Counted from the first letter of the stretch, positions 14,841-24,984 are shown. The stretch: DNA of 39,145 bases from Propionibacteriaceae bacterium (GCA_027492675.1 JAPUEI010000095.1:49300-88444); one strand, 5' to 3'. Translations and numbers: made by a program. The notes: a model not told the origin generated them from the sequence alone.

Positions 14841-15563
14841 ATGGCGGCGAGGACGTACGGGATCGTCGGCGGCACCGCCGTCGTCGTCTTGGCGCTCGGG
14901 CTCGGAGCAACCACCGGAGTGGGCCGCCTCGGCACCATCGATCCCGCCGGCCCCCACCTGGCACTGCCCAGCCGCAAGCCGGTTGCCGTTCCCAGCATGC
15001 TGCCGTCGGGGACGCCGTCGCCGGAGCCCCAGTTCACGGGCCTGATGATTCCCGACTGGGTCGGGAGTGCACTGCTCGTGCTGACCCTCGGGTTGGCGGC
15101 GCTCGCCATCGGGTGGTTCGTGTGGCGGGTGATCGCGTCCCTGCAGACGGGGCGCCACCTGGCTGCGGCCTCGGCCAGCACAGCCGGCACGGAAGTGGAC
15201 GAGATCCCCATGTCGTCGCTGGTGGAGTCCGTCGAGGCCACGCTGGAGGACCTTCGGTCCGGCCTCAACACCGACGATGCGGTGCTCGAGTGCTGGCGAC
15301 GGCTCGAACGGCTGGGGGAGAGCGCCGGGGCGCCACGCCGCGACAGCGACACCTCGACCGAGTACGTCGAGCGGCTCCTGCAAGGGGTGCCGGACGCGGC
15401 GGCCGACCTCGCCGTACTCGCCCGTCTGTACAGGTCGGCCATGTTCTCGGGGCTGGCCTCCGATCCCGATAGCCGTGCCACGGCCGTGGGCTGCCTGGAA
15501 CGCTTGGCACGCGTCCTCAGCCGTCACGTGACGTCCCGCTCGGAGGTGCGCGATGACTCGTGA
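14841..15563 (+). CDS. DUF4129-type membrane protein, first gene of the MoxR cluster
   Basis: A 240-residue protein with an N-terminal hydrophobic segment (about 6-28), a Pro/Ser-rich external linker, a second membrane segment (about 73-98) and a cytoplasmic C-terminal domain. That domain has the DUF4129 pattern: DDAVLECWRRLERLGESAG, TSTEYVERLL, then LARLYRSAMFSG. In larger relatives this domain is the tail of transglutaminase-like proteins, while here it stands alone. The next gene starts 11 bases before its stop. DUF4129 proteins regularly accompany MoxR and DUF58 genes and are thought to act in envelope functions. Confidence 0.8.
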   Translation: MAARTYGIVGGTAVVVLALGLGATTGVGRLGTIDPAGPHLALPSRKPVAVPSMLPSGTPSPEPQFTGLMIPDWVGSALLVLTLGLAALAIGWFVWRVIASLQTGRHLAAASASTAGTEVDEIPMSSLVESVEATLEDLRSGLNTDDAVLECWRRLERLGESAGAPRRDSDTSTEYVERLLQGVPDAAADLAVLARLYRSAMFSGLASDPDSRATAVGCLERLARVLSRHVTSRSEVRDDS

Positions 15564-16088
15564 ACGCCGGCTCCGCGAACGGGGACGGCTCGTGACGTCG
15601 GCCGCGGGCCGTCTGCTGGCCCGGTACCTCATCGGCGCGATCATCATCACGACGGTCGCGGATATCGGCGGTGGGTTCCTCGGCATCACCTTCGACCCAG
15701 TGGTCCTTGCTCTGGTGGCGCTGGCGGGAGCGGTCATCTTGTGGTTCCTCGCCGTGATCGAGGACTGGGCGCCGCCCGTGCTCTGGGAGGACCTGCGGTT
15801 CCCGACGTCCAGCCTCCACGTCGGCTCGGACAACCGCACCCGTCGGCTCGCCTCCCTCCTCGTGTCATCGGACCACGAGCACCGGATGGGCCAGCGCACG
15901 CTACGAGACCTGCTACGGGACCTCACGGTCGCGCGCCTGATCCGAGGCCACGGCGCGGATCCCGCCGACCCGCTCGCGTCGCCGGTGCTGAGCAGTGCAC
16001 TCACGTCCTACCTCACCTGTCCCGATGTGAACGTCCCGTCGCTGCGTCGACGGACCCTGCAGACCTACCTCGAGGAGATCAGCCGCCT

Positions 16089-16092
<4 letters not shown>
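15553..16092 (+). CDS. Small two-helix membrane protein of the MoxR cluster
   Basis: A 179-residue protein with a basic N terminus, two membrane segments (about 22-43 and 47-68) and a soluble C-terminal domain of about 110 residues rich in Arg and Leu. No family is recognised. It overlaps the DUF4129 gene by 11 bases and the MoxR gene by 4 (ATGA), which indicates coupled translation. Its position between a DUF4129 protein and the MoxR ATPase suggests a structural or adaptor part of the same membrane assembly. That is inference from location only. Confidence 0.8.
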
Positions 16093-17053
<961 letters not shown>

Positions 17054-17057
<4 letters not shown>

Positions 17058-18340
17058 CCGAACTCCCGATCCGCCCGACCCCGACGCTCGTCCGGTCCCT
17101 GCTCCTGGGGACCGCGCTGGCGCTCGTCGGCGTGGCGTTCGGGGTGCCCGGCTTCGCCGTGATGGCGGTGCCCTTCGTCGTCCATGTCGCCTGGGCCCTG
17201 TTGACGCGTCCTCGTACAGACGTGGTTCGTGTCCGGACCACGCCGCGTCTCGTGGCGGTCCACGAGGACGACGCCGTGCCGCTGCACCTGGTCGCCGACC
17301 GGACCCAGTGGTGGATGGCGGTGTCGTGGCCGCTGAGCTTCGGGCTGAAGCTGAACCCCAAGGCCGGCGCTGTCATCGGCACGTCCTCGGTGACGGTGAT
17401 CGCGGAGCCGCAGACCTGGGGGCGCTACCTCGTCGGTCCGCCTCAGGTCGCGGTGACCGACGCTTCCGGCGCGTGGCGGGCGGCGGGTCTCTGTACGTCG
17501 TCCTCGGTGGTCGTGCGCCCGGCCGCGGCGTCGCTCGTGGGGTCCAGTGGTGTCACCCGACCGATCGGCATGGCGGGCAGCCACCCGTCGTCGACGCCGG
17601 GGGAGGGGAGCCTGCTCGCCGACCTGCGGGAGTTCCGGCTGGGAGACAAGCTGAAGCGGATCAACTGGCGCGTCACCTCCCGTACGGGCCGGCTTCACGT
17701 CGCCACCATGTTCACCGAGCGCGACACCGAGGTCCTGCTGGTCATGGACACGATGCACGACGTGCCCGGGCCCTTGGCGACCGATCCGACCTCGCTCGAC
17801 CTCGCGGTACGGGCCGTGGCGGCGCTCTCACGGCACTACCTCGGCTTCGGCGACCGCGTGGCCGTGCATGACATCGGTCGCAGGATGCGGCATGTACGTG
17901 CAGGAAGCGGCCCCCGTCAGCTGTTCATCACCATCGACGCACTGTCACGGATCAACCGCGGTATGCAGCCCACGTTCCGAGGCCGCCCCATCCGTGGTGT
18001 CACGCCGGGCACGCTCGTCTTCTTCTGCTCCCCGCTCATCGACGAGGGGTCGATCACCGAAGTCGGCCGGTTGCGGCGCCTCGGTTGTGAAGTCGTGACG
18101 ATCGACACGCTGCCCGCCGACCTGGGCACCATGCAGGGTATCCGGCGGCGACCGCGGCGCGAACGCTCCTGGTTGGACGAGGCCTGGGCCATCCGTCGGC
18201 TGGAGCGCGACGAGGTCTTCCAGAGGCTGCGCGAGGCCGGCGTCCCCGTCGTGCCGTGGCGGGGGACGGCGTCGCTGGCGGGCGTCCTTGCCACGATGGA
18301 ACGGGCCAGGCGAGCTCCACGGATGGCGGGTCGACACTGA
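17054..18340 (+). CDS. DUF58 protein, probable MoxR partner
   Basis: A 428-residue protein with two N-terminal membrane segments (about 14-32 and 34-50), a beta-rich middle, then the DUF58 core: LREFRLGDKLKRINWRVTSR, the family's central motif, followed by VLLVMDTMHD. The latter matches the start of a von Willebrand A-like fold (DxS/T position degenerate: DTM). The GTG start shares bases with the MoxR stop codon. MoxR-DUF58 pairs are widespread and linked to envelope integrity, but no substrate is known here. Confidence 0.9.
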
Positions 18341-18936
18341 TGGCCGAGTTCGTCGCGGGGATCATCGACCGCATCCGTACAGTCAGCCTCCATCAGTGGC
18401 TGGCCAAGCTCGTGCTGGCGATCGCCGGGGGAGCGCTCATCGCCGTCTGTACGGTGGCGACCGGGGTGACCCTCGCAGGTGTCACACCTGTCGCGTCGTC
18501 GCTGCTGCTGCTCACGGTCGTCATCTGGCCGGAGGCCTTCGGCACCATCGCCTTCTTCGGACTGACGACCGTGTGGTGGCTCCTCGCGTGGCACGGCTCG
18601 CTCTGGGCGACGGTCGGCGTCGCCGTGCTCGTCGGCCTGATCCACGTGATCACAGGGCTTGCGAGCGGCCCGGGGCACAGCGTGATCCGGCTGGCCGTGG
18701 TCCGGTTCCTCGGGCTACGGCTGGCGCTGTACCTGCTGGTCACGGCATCTGTGGGCGCCGTCATCGTGGCGCTCGCTGGGGTGCCGTCCGCACGCCCGGT
18801 CGCCTGGATCGCCGTGATCGTGATCGTCGTGGCCACCCTGGTGGCGACTCTCGTGGCGAGCGTCGCCGAGGAGGCCGGGCAGGTTCAGCCGGACCTGTTC
18901 GACGACGAGCCGTACGTGCGGGACGACTTCAGCTGA
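18340..18936 (+). CDS. Multi-pass membrane protein ending the MoxR cluster
   Basis: A 198-residue protein with about five or six hydrophobic segments between residues 20 and 185 and an acidic cytoplasmic tail (QPDLFDDEPYVRDDF). No catalytic motif or known family is seen. The ATG shares one base with the DUF58 stop codon. Related clusters often have a transglutaminase-like membrane protein here; this one lacks the Cys/His/Asp core and is much shorter. Its 3' end overlaps the convergent amidohydrolase gene by 8 bases. Confidence 0.8.
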   Translation: MAEFVAGIIDRIRTVSLHQWLAKLVLAIAGGALIAVCTVATGVTLAGVTPVASSLLLLTVVIWPEAFGTIAFFGLTTVWWLLAWHGSLWATVGVAVLVGLIHVITGLASGPGHSVIRLAVVRFLGLRLALYLLVTASVGAVIVALAGVPSARPVAWIAVIVIVVATLVATLVASVAEEAGQVQPDLFDDEPYVRDDFS

Positions 18937-20107
18937 CGCGTCGCAGCGCCGCGCGACGGGCGCGGAGCTCCGTCAGCAGAGCGGGATCGCCCGCCACAGC
19001 AGCGACGGTCCACGCCATCGCCGTCGCTGCCTCGGCCATGACGTCGTAGGCCTCGTCCGACCCCGCAGCCTCGGCAAAGGCCACCGAGTGCAGCGATGCG
19101 GTGACCCCCGGCAGACGTACCCAAGGATGCAGCGACGGCACCCGGCGGGACACGTTGCCCATGTCCGTCGAACCACCCGCCAGCGGTACCCCGAGGCGAG
19201 GGTCCCGTCCCAGCTCGCTCAGGGCGTCGCTCCACAGTCCGCCGAGGAGATCGTCCTGGAGCAGCGGCTCGTACGGGCGGCCCACTGGCTCGATCGTCAG
19301 CGTGCAGTCGGTGGCGAGCGCGCCGGCCTCGAGACAACGGACGACGCGCTGTCGCAGCGCCTCGTACTCGGGCAACGTCCACGCGCGACACTCGAACTCG
19401 ATCGTCGCGTGATCGGGGATCACGTTCGGCACGACCCCGGAGCGGATGACGTTGGCGCTCAGCCGGTGATCGCTGGGCACCTGCTGGCGCAGCAGCGCGA
19501 GCGCGACCTCGGCGATCACGACCGCATCCGTGGTGTTTCGACCCAGCTGAGGCGCGGCTGCGGCGTGTGCCGCCTGACCCGTATAGGTGGCGATGAACTG
19601 GCCGATGGCCTGGCTGGAGGTGCCGCGCGGATCGAGGCGGACGCCGTCCGGGACCGTATGCACCATGATCGCCAGGTCGGCCTCCGCGAAGACCCCCTCG
19701 TCGATCAGCGGGATCTTGCCGCCGCCCCGCTCCTCGGCCGGGCAGCCCACGGCCAGCACCGTCAGGTCGAGCTCGTTGGCGATCTCGGCGAGCGCCATGG
19801 CGGTCAGAGCGCCGGCGCCCGCGATCAGGTTGTGGCCGCAGGCATGGCCGATCTCGGGCAGCGCGTCGTATTCCAGACACACGGCGACCCTGGTGCTGCC
19901 GGTCCCGGCAGTCGCGACGAATGCCGTCGGGTCACCCGGGTTCGGGTCGACGACGAAGCCCTGCTCACGCAGCAACGCAGACAAGCGATCTTTCGCCCGG
20001 TGCTCCTCGTCGGCGGTCTCGGGATCGGCGTGGATCGCACGCGCCACCGGTTCGACCGTCTCGCGCAGCGCCGCTACCCGTGTCCTCAGCCCATCCCGGA
20101 TCGTCAT
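18929..20107 (-). CDS. M20-family amidohydrolase/peptidase
   Basis: A 392-residue metal-dependent hydrolase of the M20D/AbgB-like group that cuts amide bonds of aminoacyl or N-acyl amino-acid compounds. Metal ligands are in LEYDALPEIGHACGHN (Asp, His) and CPAEERGGGK (Glu-Glu). The central dimerisation domain has FIATYTGQAAHAAAAPQLGRN and VVPNVIPDHATIEFECR, and the C-terminal histidine lies in ASLHSVAFAEAA. Substrate cannot be read. The frame extends upstream, but the ATG at 20107 opens the domain and lies 7 bases after TAGCGT, so it is probably leaderless. It is divergent from the sugar kinase gene. Confidence 0.88.
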   Translation of the reverse strand: MTIRDGLRTRVAALRETVEPVARAIHADPETADEEHRAKDRLSALLREQGFVVDPNPGDPTAFVATAGTGSTRVAVCLEYDALPEIGHACGHNLIAGAGALTAMALAEIANELDLTVLAVGCPAEERGGGKIPLIDEGVFAEADLAIMVHTVPDGVRLDPRGTSSQAIGQFIATYTGQAAHAAAAPQLGRNTTDAVVIAEVALALLRQQVPSDHRLSANVIRSGVVPNVIPDHATIEFECRAWTLPEYEALRQRVVRCLEAGALATDCTLTIEPVGRPYEPLLQDDLLGGLWSDALSELGRDPRLGVPLAGGSTDMGNVSRRVPSLHPWVRLPGVTASLHSVAFAEAAGSDEAYDVMAEAATAMAWTVAAVAGDPALLTELRARRAALRRVS

Positions 20108-20114
20108 GGAGGCC

Positions 20115-20120
20115 ACGCTA
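20115..20120 (-). promoter_or_regulatory. -10 element of the leaderless M20 gene
   Basis: Read on the minus strand, TAGCGT ends 7 bases before the ATG at 20107. The rest of the 154-base divergent gap holds a small GGGAC-AA-GTCCC inverted repeat (20160-20171) of unknown use. Confidence 0.4.
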
Positions 20121-20261
20121 ACAACCCCGACACTCGAGCCGGTGGCCGACCGCCTGGATGGGACAAGTCCCGGAAACTGAGGGCCCCGACCCGGTGCGGG
20201 ACGGCAGGATGAACAACGGCAACGTGTGCCGTACGGGCATGCCAGAGCAAAGGACACGTGG

Positions 20262-21335
20262 ATGCAGCTTCGCGAGGATGCCGCCTGGGCGCTCGTCGTA
20301 CCGACGTCGATCGGTGTGCGGATCACCCCGGAGAACGGCCAGGGCGTGCACGTCTCCAGTCGCTACACGATGCAGGCCACCTCGGCGGAGACGAACGTGG
20401 CGTCGGTCACCAGTTACCTCGGCCTGCCCACGCTGGCGCTCACCAACTTCGTCGCGGGCAGCCCGATCTCCGCGTTCATCAAGTCGGATCTGAGGGCCCG
20501 CGACCTCTCGTACCGCGGTCCCGACCTCCCGCAGGGCGGCCCCTGGGGCTATCGGCACCAGTTCAACATCGCCGACTCCGGCTACGGGAGCCGCGGTCCC
20601 CGGGTCTGGAACGACCGTGCCGGCGAAGTGGGTCTTGACCTGGACGTCGACGACTTCGACCTCGATCAGCTGTTCGGCACCGAGGGGGTGAAGATCCTCC
20701 ACATGTCCGGCCTGGTGGCGGCCCTGTCACCGAAGACCAAGGACTTCTGCCTCGCGCTGGCGCGAGCTGCCAAGGCCCACGGCACCGCGATCTCCATGGA
20801 CATGAACTACCGCGCGACGTTCTGGAAGGGGCGCGAAGTCGAGCTGCGGGAGGCCTTCACCGAGATCGCGGAGGAGTGCGACATCCTCATCGGCAACGAG
20901 GAGGACTTCCAGCTCTGCCTCGGAATCCAAGGCCCCGAAGAGGGCGGTTCCGACCTCGCCGACCAGGTGGCCTCGTTCAAGGAGATGATCGGCCGGATCC
21001 GTACCCGCTTCCCGAAAGCCCAGTTCATCGCCACCACGCTGCGCGAGGTCGTGAGCGTCAACGAGCACCTCTGGGGGATGGTGGTGTACGGCGATGGCGA
21101 CTTCCACGTCGCACCGCCACGCTCGATCGGGGTGCTGGACCGCATCGGTGGAGGCGACGGATCCGTCGGCGGCATGCTGTACGGCATCCTCAAGGGCTGG
21201 CCGGCCGAGCAGTGCATGCAGTTCGGCTGGGCAACCGGCGCCCTCGCGGCGGCGTCGCTCACCGACTACGGCGCACCGGCGGATGAGGACCAGGTGTGGT
21301 CGATCTGGAAGGGCAACGCGCGGGTCCAGCGCTGA
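20262..21335 (+). CDS. PfkB-family sugar kinase (2-keto-3-deoxygluconate kinase-like)
   Basis: A 357-residue ribokinase-fold kinase. The C-terminal signature DRIGGGDGSVGGMLYGIL holds the catalytic Asp299 and the anion-hole glycines; DRxGGGD is the form common in 2-keto-3-deoxygluconate kinases. MDMNYRATFW and ILIGNEEDF match the central PfkB region that positions substrate and ATP. It is longer than most relatives (about 310 residues). The N-terminal glycine signature is poorly conserved (SAETNVASVTSYLG), so the substrate is uncertain. AAAGGA lies 7 bases before the ATG. No aldolase or sugar transporter is adjacent, so the pathway is not evident. Confidence 0.85.
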   Translation: MQLREDAAWALVVPTSIGVRITPENGQGVHVSSRYTMQATSAETNVASVTSYLGLPTLALTNFVAGSPISAFIKSDLRARDLSYRGPDLPQGGPWGYRHQFNIADSGYGSRGPRVWNDRAGEVGLDLDVDDFDLDQLFGTEGVKILHMSGLVAALSPKTKDFCLALARAAKAHGTAISMDMNYRATFWKGREVELREAFTEIAEECDILIGNEEDFQLCLGIQGPEEGGSDLADQVASFKEMIGRIRTRFPKAQFIATTLREVVSVNEHLWGMVVYGDGDFHVAPPRSIGVLDRIGGGDGSVGGMLYGILKGWPAEQCMQFGWATGALAAASLTDYGAPADEDQVWSIWKGNARVQR

Positions 21336-21347
21336 CCCTGGGCCGGA

Positions 21348-21848
21348 TCACTGAGGAGCAGCGACGTCCTCGGGTGGGGCCGCATGGGCGGCGCGCACCT
21401 GAGCCACGATCCACCAGGCGAGCAGCGCGGTGGCGAACACGGCCAGGGAGATGCCCAGCACTGGCGACCGCTCGTACATCGCCGCGACCGCGGTCACGCC
21501 CACGAAGCCGATGGTCGCGTAGATGAACGCCCAGATCACGGACCCCACGACGACCGCAGGCAGGTAGTGGCGCATCCGCATGCGCATCACGCCGGCAGCC
21601 AGGTTCATCAACGTCTGGAAGCCCACGGTGAGGAAGCTGACGGACACGGCCGGGGCGCCCCACCGGTCGATCCACCGCACGGCCCTCTGGTAGCCCGGCG
21701 CGTGCAGCATGCGGCGCAGACGAGTTCTCTCGGTGCCCGCGGCGGCAACCCGGCCCAGCCAGTACGTGGCGTTGGCTCGCGCCATCACGATCACGAACAG
21801 CGCGACGACGACGAGCGGGAACGGAAGTCCCCATCGGGTGGGATCCAC
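21348..21848 (-). CDS. Short VTT (SNARE-associated/DedA-like) membrane protein
   Basis: A 166-residue membrane protein. WGLPFPLVVVALFVIVMARA starts the first helix after an N-terminal GTG. The middle matches the VTT/DedA core: a charged linker, WIDRWGAPAVSVSFLTVGFQ, then NLAAGVMRMRMRHYLPAVVV and a GSVIWAFIYATIGFVG helix. A last helix and Ala/Pro-rich tail follow. DedA proteins are implicated in lipid scrambling and membrane homeostasis. The family's usual Arg-Phe-x-Pro-x-x-Arg segment is replaced by SFLTVGFQ, so function may differ. The GTG at 21848 follows GAGGAG by 5 bases. Confidence 0.75.
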   Translation of the reverse strand: MDPTRWGLPFPLVVVALFVIVMARANATYWLGRVAAAGTERTRLRRMLHAPGYQRAVRWIDRWGAPAVSVSFLTVGFQTLMNLAAGVMRMRMRHYLPAVVVGSVIWAFIYATIGFVGVTAVAAMYERSPVLGISLAVFATALLAWWIVAQVRAAHAAPPEDVAAPQ

Positions 21849-21879
21849 GTCGCTCCTCGCCTCGGTGGTCAGAGGCGTC

Positions 21880-21885
21880 AGGCTA
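21880..21885 (-). promoter_or_regulatory. -10 element of the VTT gene
   Basis: Read on the minus strand, TAGCCT lies 31 bases before the GTG. Unlike its leaderless counterparts, it leaves room for a short leader with a ribosome site. Confidence 0.35.
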
Positions 21886-21957
21886 TCTGGCTTGTGGCCT
21901 CCGGCTGAACTCGGCGACAACCGCTGGCCACAGTCACCCGTCGCGGCCCCGCTCCCG

Positions 21958-21963
21958 TAGCCT
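21958..21963 (+). promoter_or_regulatory. -10 element of the leaderless AEC transporter gene
   Basis: TAGCCT ends 6 bases before the GTG at 21970. No Shine-Dalgarno is seen. Confidence 0.5.
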
Positions 21964-21969
21964 GACCCG

Positions 21970-22896
21970 GTGCAGGCGCTGACCGGGTATGCGACGATCG
22001 GCATCCTCATTCTCGTCGGCGTCGTGTGCGGCCACTTCGGTGTGCTGACGGTCCAGCACCAGAAGATGATGTCGAAGCTGGCCCTGCTCGTCGCGATGCC
22101 GGCCCTCATGCTGACGATCATGGAGAAGGCCGATCTCTCCCGTGTCTTCGCCAGGAGCTTCGCGGCCAACGCCGGCGCGATCGTGATCGCAGCCCTCGTC
22201 TACGTCGTTGTCGCCCTCGTCGTCTTCCGCCCCAAGCCACCGGAGCGCACGATCGGGATGCTGCTGTCCTGCTACACGAACGCGGGCAACCTCGGTCTGC
22301 CCGTGGCGGTGTACGCCCTGGGCGACGCGACCTGGATCGCTCCGGTGCTGCTCGTGCAGCTCGCCATCCTGCAGCCGGCGGCGCTCACCCACCTCGACTA
22401 CTGCAGGGCCAAGGAGACCGGGGGACCGCTGCCGATCGCGAGGCTGGCGACTCTGCCGATCCGCAACCCGCTCACCGTCGCGGCCGTCGCTGGCCTGGCG
22501 CTGAACCTCGCGCACCTGCAGCTGCCGAGCCTCGTCGAGACGCCGCTGGAGATGCTGGGTGGCGTTGCTGTGCCGGTCATGCTGCTGGCGTTCGGCATCT
22601 CGCTGCGCCTCGAACCCCGTCCGGCGCGAGGTACGGAGTCGGCCGAGTCGAACACGATCATCGCGATCAAGGTGCTCGTACAGCCGTTGGCGGCCTTCCT
22701 GCTGGCCCGCTACGCCCTGCACCTGCCCGAGCACACGGTGCGCGCGGTGACGGTGATCGCGGCCCTGCCGCCGGCCCAGAACATCTACATCTTCAGCATG
22801 CGGTACGGCTTCCGTGAGCTCTTCGCCAGGGACACCATCTTCCGTGCCACCGCTGTGTCTGCCGTGGTGATCCTCGGGCTGGTGGCCGTGTTGTAA
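21970..22896 (+). CDS. AEC-family (auxin efflux carrier) transporter
   Basis: A 308-residue membrane protein with about ten segments in two inverted halves, the layout of the AEC/bile-acid symporter superfamily. Typical strings are SKLALLVAMPALMLTIMEKA in helix 2, CYTNAGNLGLPVAVYALGD in helix 4 and ALPPAQNIYIFSMRYG near the end. Bacterial members move small carboxylates such as malate, but the substrate here is unknown. The GTG start is placed by its leaderless -10. The chaperone-like gene follows after 22 bases with its own strong ribosome site. Confidence 0.9.
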   Translation: MQALTGYATIGILILVGVVCGHFGVLTVQHQKMMSKLALLVAMPALMLTIMEKADLSRVFARSFAANAGAIVIAALVYVVVALVVFRPKPPERTIGMLLSCYTNAGNLGLPVAVYALGDATWIAPVLLVQLAILQPAALTHLDYCRAKETGGPLPIARLATLPIRNPLTVAAVAGLALNLAHLQLPSLVETPLEMLGGVAVPVMLLAFGISLRLEPRPARGTESAESNTIIAIKVLVQPLAAFLLARYALHLPEHTVRAVTVIAALPPAQNIYIFSMRYGFRELFARDTIFRATAVSAVVILGLVAVL

Positions 22897-22918
22897 GTTG
22901 CCCGGAGGGAGGCAATCC

Positions 22919-23851
22919 GTGGACATCGACGACTTCGACATCGACCGCAGCACCGACGAGGCATGGCACTCGTTCGGCGAACGGCTGAGCGAGGTGCTGT
23001 CCATGATGGACATCGACGCGGAGCTGCGCCTCGGCATCCTGGCGCCCGACGACGACATCTCCCCGTACATCGCCTACGCCTGCCCGGCGCTGGGCGAGCT
23101 CGTGGCCGAGGCCTCCTCGAACGCCGTCCTCGCTGACGACTACCAGCTCGCGGCGTCGCAGCTGGCCAAGATGGAGGAGCTGGGCTGGACGTCCCCGAGC
23201 ACCGACGGCGACCAGGCGTCCGAGAACTTCTCGAGCGACTGGTCGCAGGAGAACACCGACGGGCTCGCGAGCCTGTCCGTGACGACGATGCGCGAGGTGT
23301 ACGGGGTGCTGCACCCGGTCTTCCTCGCCCCCGACCACCTCGCCGACGTGCTCCAGCCGACAGGTCCTGTCGAGCCGCCCTACCGCGGGTCGGTGCTCAT
23401 CCCCGACTCGCCGGACATCCACGCGGTCATGCCCGCCGACGCGGCCGCGCTCGACGCGATCGTGGAGGACCAGCTGACCCGCCTGTACGGACATCCGCCG
23501 TTCCGCGACTCGGTCGGGGACTTCTCCATCCGGGTCGGCTCGACGATGGTCTTCGTACGGGTCACGCCCGACGCCCGCGAGGTGATCGCGTTCTCGGCTG
23601 TCGTGCATGACGTGTCGGGTCGTTCCCGGGCCACCGAGGTGCTCAACGACCTCAACGCCGAGAGCCGCTGGGTGAGGTTCTGGCTGCTGCGCGACAAGGT
23701 CTTCGGCTCGATGTCGGTGCTCGCGCAACCCTTCGTACCCGCCCACTTCCAGCAGGTCGTACGAGAGGTGGCCTCGGTGGCAGACAGCATCGACGACCAC
23801 CTCGCGGCGACGCTCCAGGGCCGTACGACGTTCGCGTCGTCGGAGGAGTAG
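22919..23851 (+). CDS. YbjN/T3SS-chaperone-like (TY-Chap) protein
   Basis: A 310-residue soluble, acidic protein. The C-terminal half (about 175-300) resembles YbjN and CesT-type chaperone folds: strands around [20 protein letters not shown], then [20 protein letters not shown] and [17 protein letters not shown]. The N-terminal 170 residues contain a helical segment ([18 protein letters not shown]) and may be a second module. No signal peptide or catalytic motif is seen. Such proteins are predicted peptide-binding chaperones; the client is unknown. The GTG start follows GGAGGGAGG by 7 bases. It sits between the AEC gene and efp. Confidence 0.7.
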   Translation: MDIDDFDIDRSTDEAWHSFGERLSEVLSMMDIDAELRLGILAPDDDISPYIAYACPALGELVAEASSNAVLADDYQLAASQLAKMEELGWTSPSTDGDQASENFSSDWSQENTDGLASLSVTTMREVYGVLHPVFLAPDHLADVLQPTGPVEPPYRGSVLIPDSPDIHAVMPADAAALDAIVEDQLTRLYGHPPFRDSVGDFSIRVGSTMVFVRVTPDAREVIAFSAVVHDVSGRSRATEVLNDLNAESRWVRFWLLRDKVFGSMSVLAQPFVPAHFQQVVREVASVADSIDDHLAATLQGRTTFASSEE

Positions 23852-23852
23852 C

Positions 23853-23880
23853 CGCTCCCGAGCACCTGGGATTGGGAGCG
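23853..23880 (+). terminator. Hairpin before efp
   Basis: CGCTCCC (23853-23859) and GGGAGCG (23874-23880) are exact inverted copies around a 14-base loop, directly after the stop of the chaperone-like gene. No T-run follows. Confidence 0.45.
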
Positions 23881-23896
23881 CACCGCTCGACTCGGG

Positions 23897-23902
23897 TAAC
23901 AT
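23897..23902 (+). promoter_or_regulatory. Probable efp-nusB promoter -10
   Basis: TAACAT lies about 80 bases before the efp ATG. A poor -35 (TTGGGA, 23872-23877) is 19 bases upstream inside the preceding hairpin. Confidence 0.35.
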
Positions 23903-23984
23903 TCACGCGGCCGTCGCCGTGACGGCGTACACCCCGGCCCGGTCGACACCGACTGTGGCCGCGCGCAGAGCGAAGGGACCTCGC

Positions 23985-24542
23985 ATGGCCTCGACGAACG
24001 ATCTCAAGAACGGCATGGTGCTCGACCTCGACGGTCAGCTGTGGAGCGTCATCTGGTTCCAGCACCACAAGCCGGGCAAGGGCAACACGGTCGTGCGGAC
24101 CAAGCTCAAGCACGTGCTCAGCGGCAAGGTCGTCGACCGCACGTTCAACTCGGACACCAAGGTCGACACCGCGACGGTCGACCGTCGCGAGATGCAGTAC
24201 CTGTACCACGACGGTGACGGCTACGTGTTCATGGACACCAGCGACTACTCCCAGCTGACGCTCACCGACGAGATCGTCGGCGACGCCAAGAACTACCTGC
24301 TCGAGAACATGACCGCGACGGTCGCGCTCCACGAGGGCAACCCGCTGTTCGTCGACATGCCGACCAACGTCGAGCTCGAGGTCACCTACACCGAGCCCGG
24401 CCTGCAGGGCGACCGCTCCACGGGCGGCACCAAGCCGGCGACCGTTGAGACGGGCCTGCAGATCCAGGTGCCGCTGTTCATCGTCACCGGCGAGAAGGTG
24501 AAGGTCGACACGCGCGACGGCAGCTACCTCGGCCGCGTCTGA
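23985..24542 (+). CDS. efp: Translation elongation factor P
   Basis: A 185-residue protein of standard length. It relieves ribosome stalling at consecutive prolines. All three domains are present: the KOW-like N-terminal domain with the tip loop [18 protein letters not shown] (Lys32 is the position modified in some bacteria), the central OB domain ([12 protein letters not shown]), and the C-terminal domain ending [13 protein letters not shown]. The ATG at 23985 follows GAAGGGA; an in-frame upstream start would add unconserved residues. The nusB GTG begins one base after its stop codon. Confidence 0.97.
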   Translation: MASTNDLKNGMVLDLDGQLWSVIWFQHHKPGKGNTVVRTKLKHVLSGKVVDRTFNSDTKVDTATVDRREMQYLYHDGDGYVFMDTSDYSQLTLTDEIVGDAKNYLLENMTATVALHEGNPLFVDMPTNVELEVTYTEPGLQGDRSTGGTKPATVETGLQIQVPLFIVTGEKVKVDTRDGSYLGRV

Positions 24543-24543
24543 G

Positions 24544-24984
24544 GTGACAGCGCCTCAGAACTCCGGCAAGCCGCGCACCTCCGCGCGTCACAAGGCGCGC
24601 AAGCATGCTCTCGACATCCTCTTCGAGTCCGACCTTCGCGACGTCGACCCCCTCGTCACCTTGGAGGAGCGCGAGGCCATCGACGTGACCGTCCGCGACC
24701 TCACATCCGACATCGTCAAGGGGGTCCGGGAGCACTGGGGACGCGTCAGCGACGCCGTCTCTGAACGACTCGCGGACGGCTGGACGCTGGATCGCATGCC
24801 CAGGGTCGACCGCGTCATCGCGCGGATCGCGGCCTACGAGCTGCTGTTCACCACCACGGAGCCCAACGTCGTGGTCAGCGAGGCTGTGGCGTTGGCCGCG
24901 GAGCTCTCCACCGACGAGTCCCCGGCCTTCCTGAACGCCGTCCTGAGCGGCATGGTGAACCCTCGACCCTCCATGAAGGATTGA
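24544..24984 (+). CDS. nusB: Transcription antitermination factor NusB
   Basis: A 146-residue all-helical RNA-binding protein that joins NusE (S10) on boxA in rRNA antitermination complexes. The N-terminal ARHKARKHALDILFESD is the Arg-rich RNA-binding helix. The C-terminal half has DRMPRVDRVIARIAAYELLF and NVVVSEAVALAAELSTDESP ending FLNAVLSGMV, all NusB hallmarks. The GTG start lies one base after the efp stop, without a clear ribosome site, so translation is probably coupled. The adjacency to efp is conserved in actinobacteria. Confidence 0.96.
   Translation: MTAPQNSGKPRTSARHKARKHALDILFESDLRDVDPLVTLEEREAIDVTVRDLTSDIVKGVREHWGRVSDAVSERLADGWTLDRMPRVDRVIARIAAYELLFTTTEPNVVVSEAVALAAELSTDESPAFLNAVLSGMVNPRPSMKD

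Noticed and set aside
20108..20326. 73-residue N-terminal extension of the M20 protein
   Set aside because: The added residues run through the promoter region and lack conservation-like character; the ATG at 20107 opens the domain with a leaderless -10.
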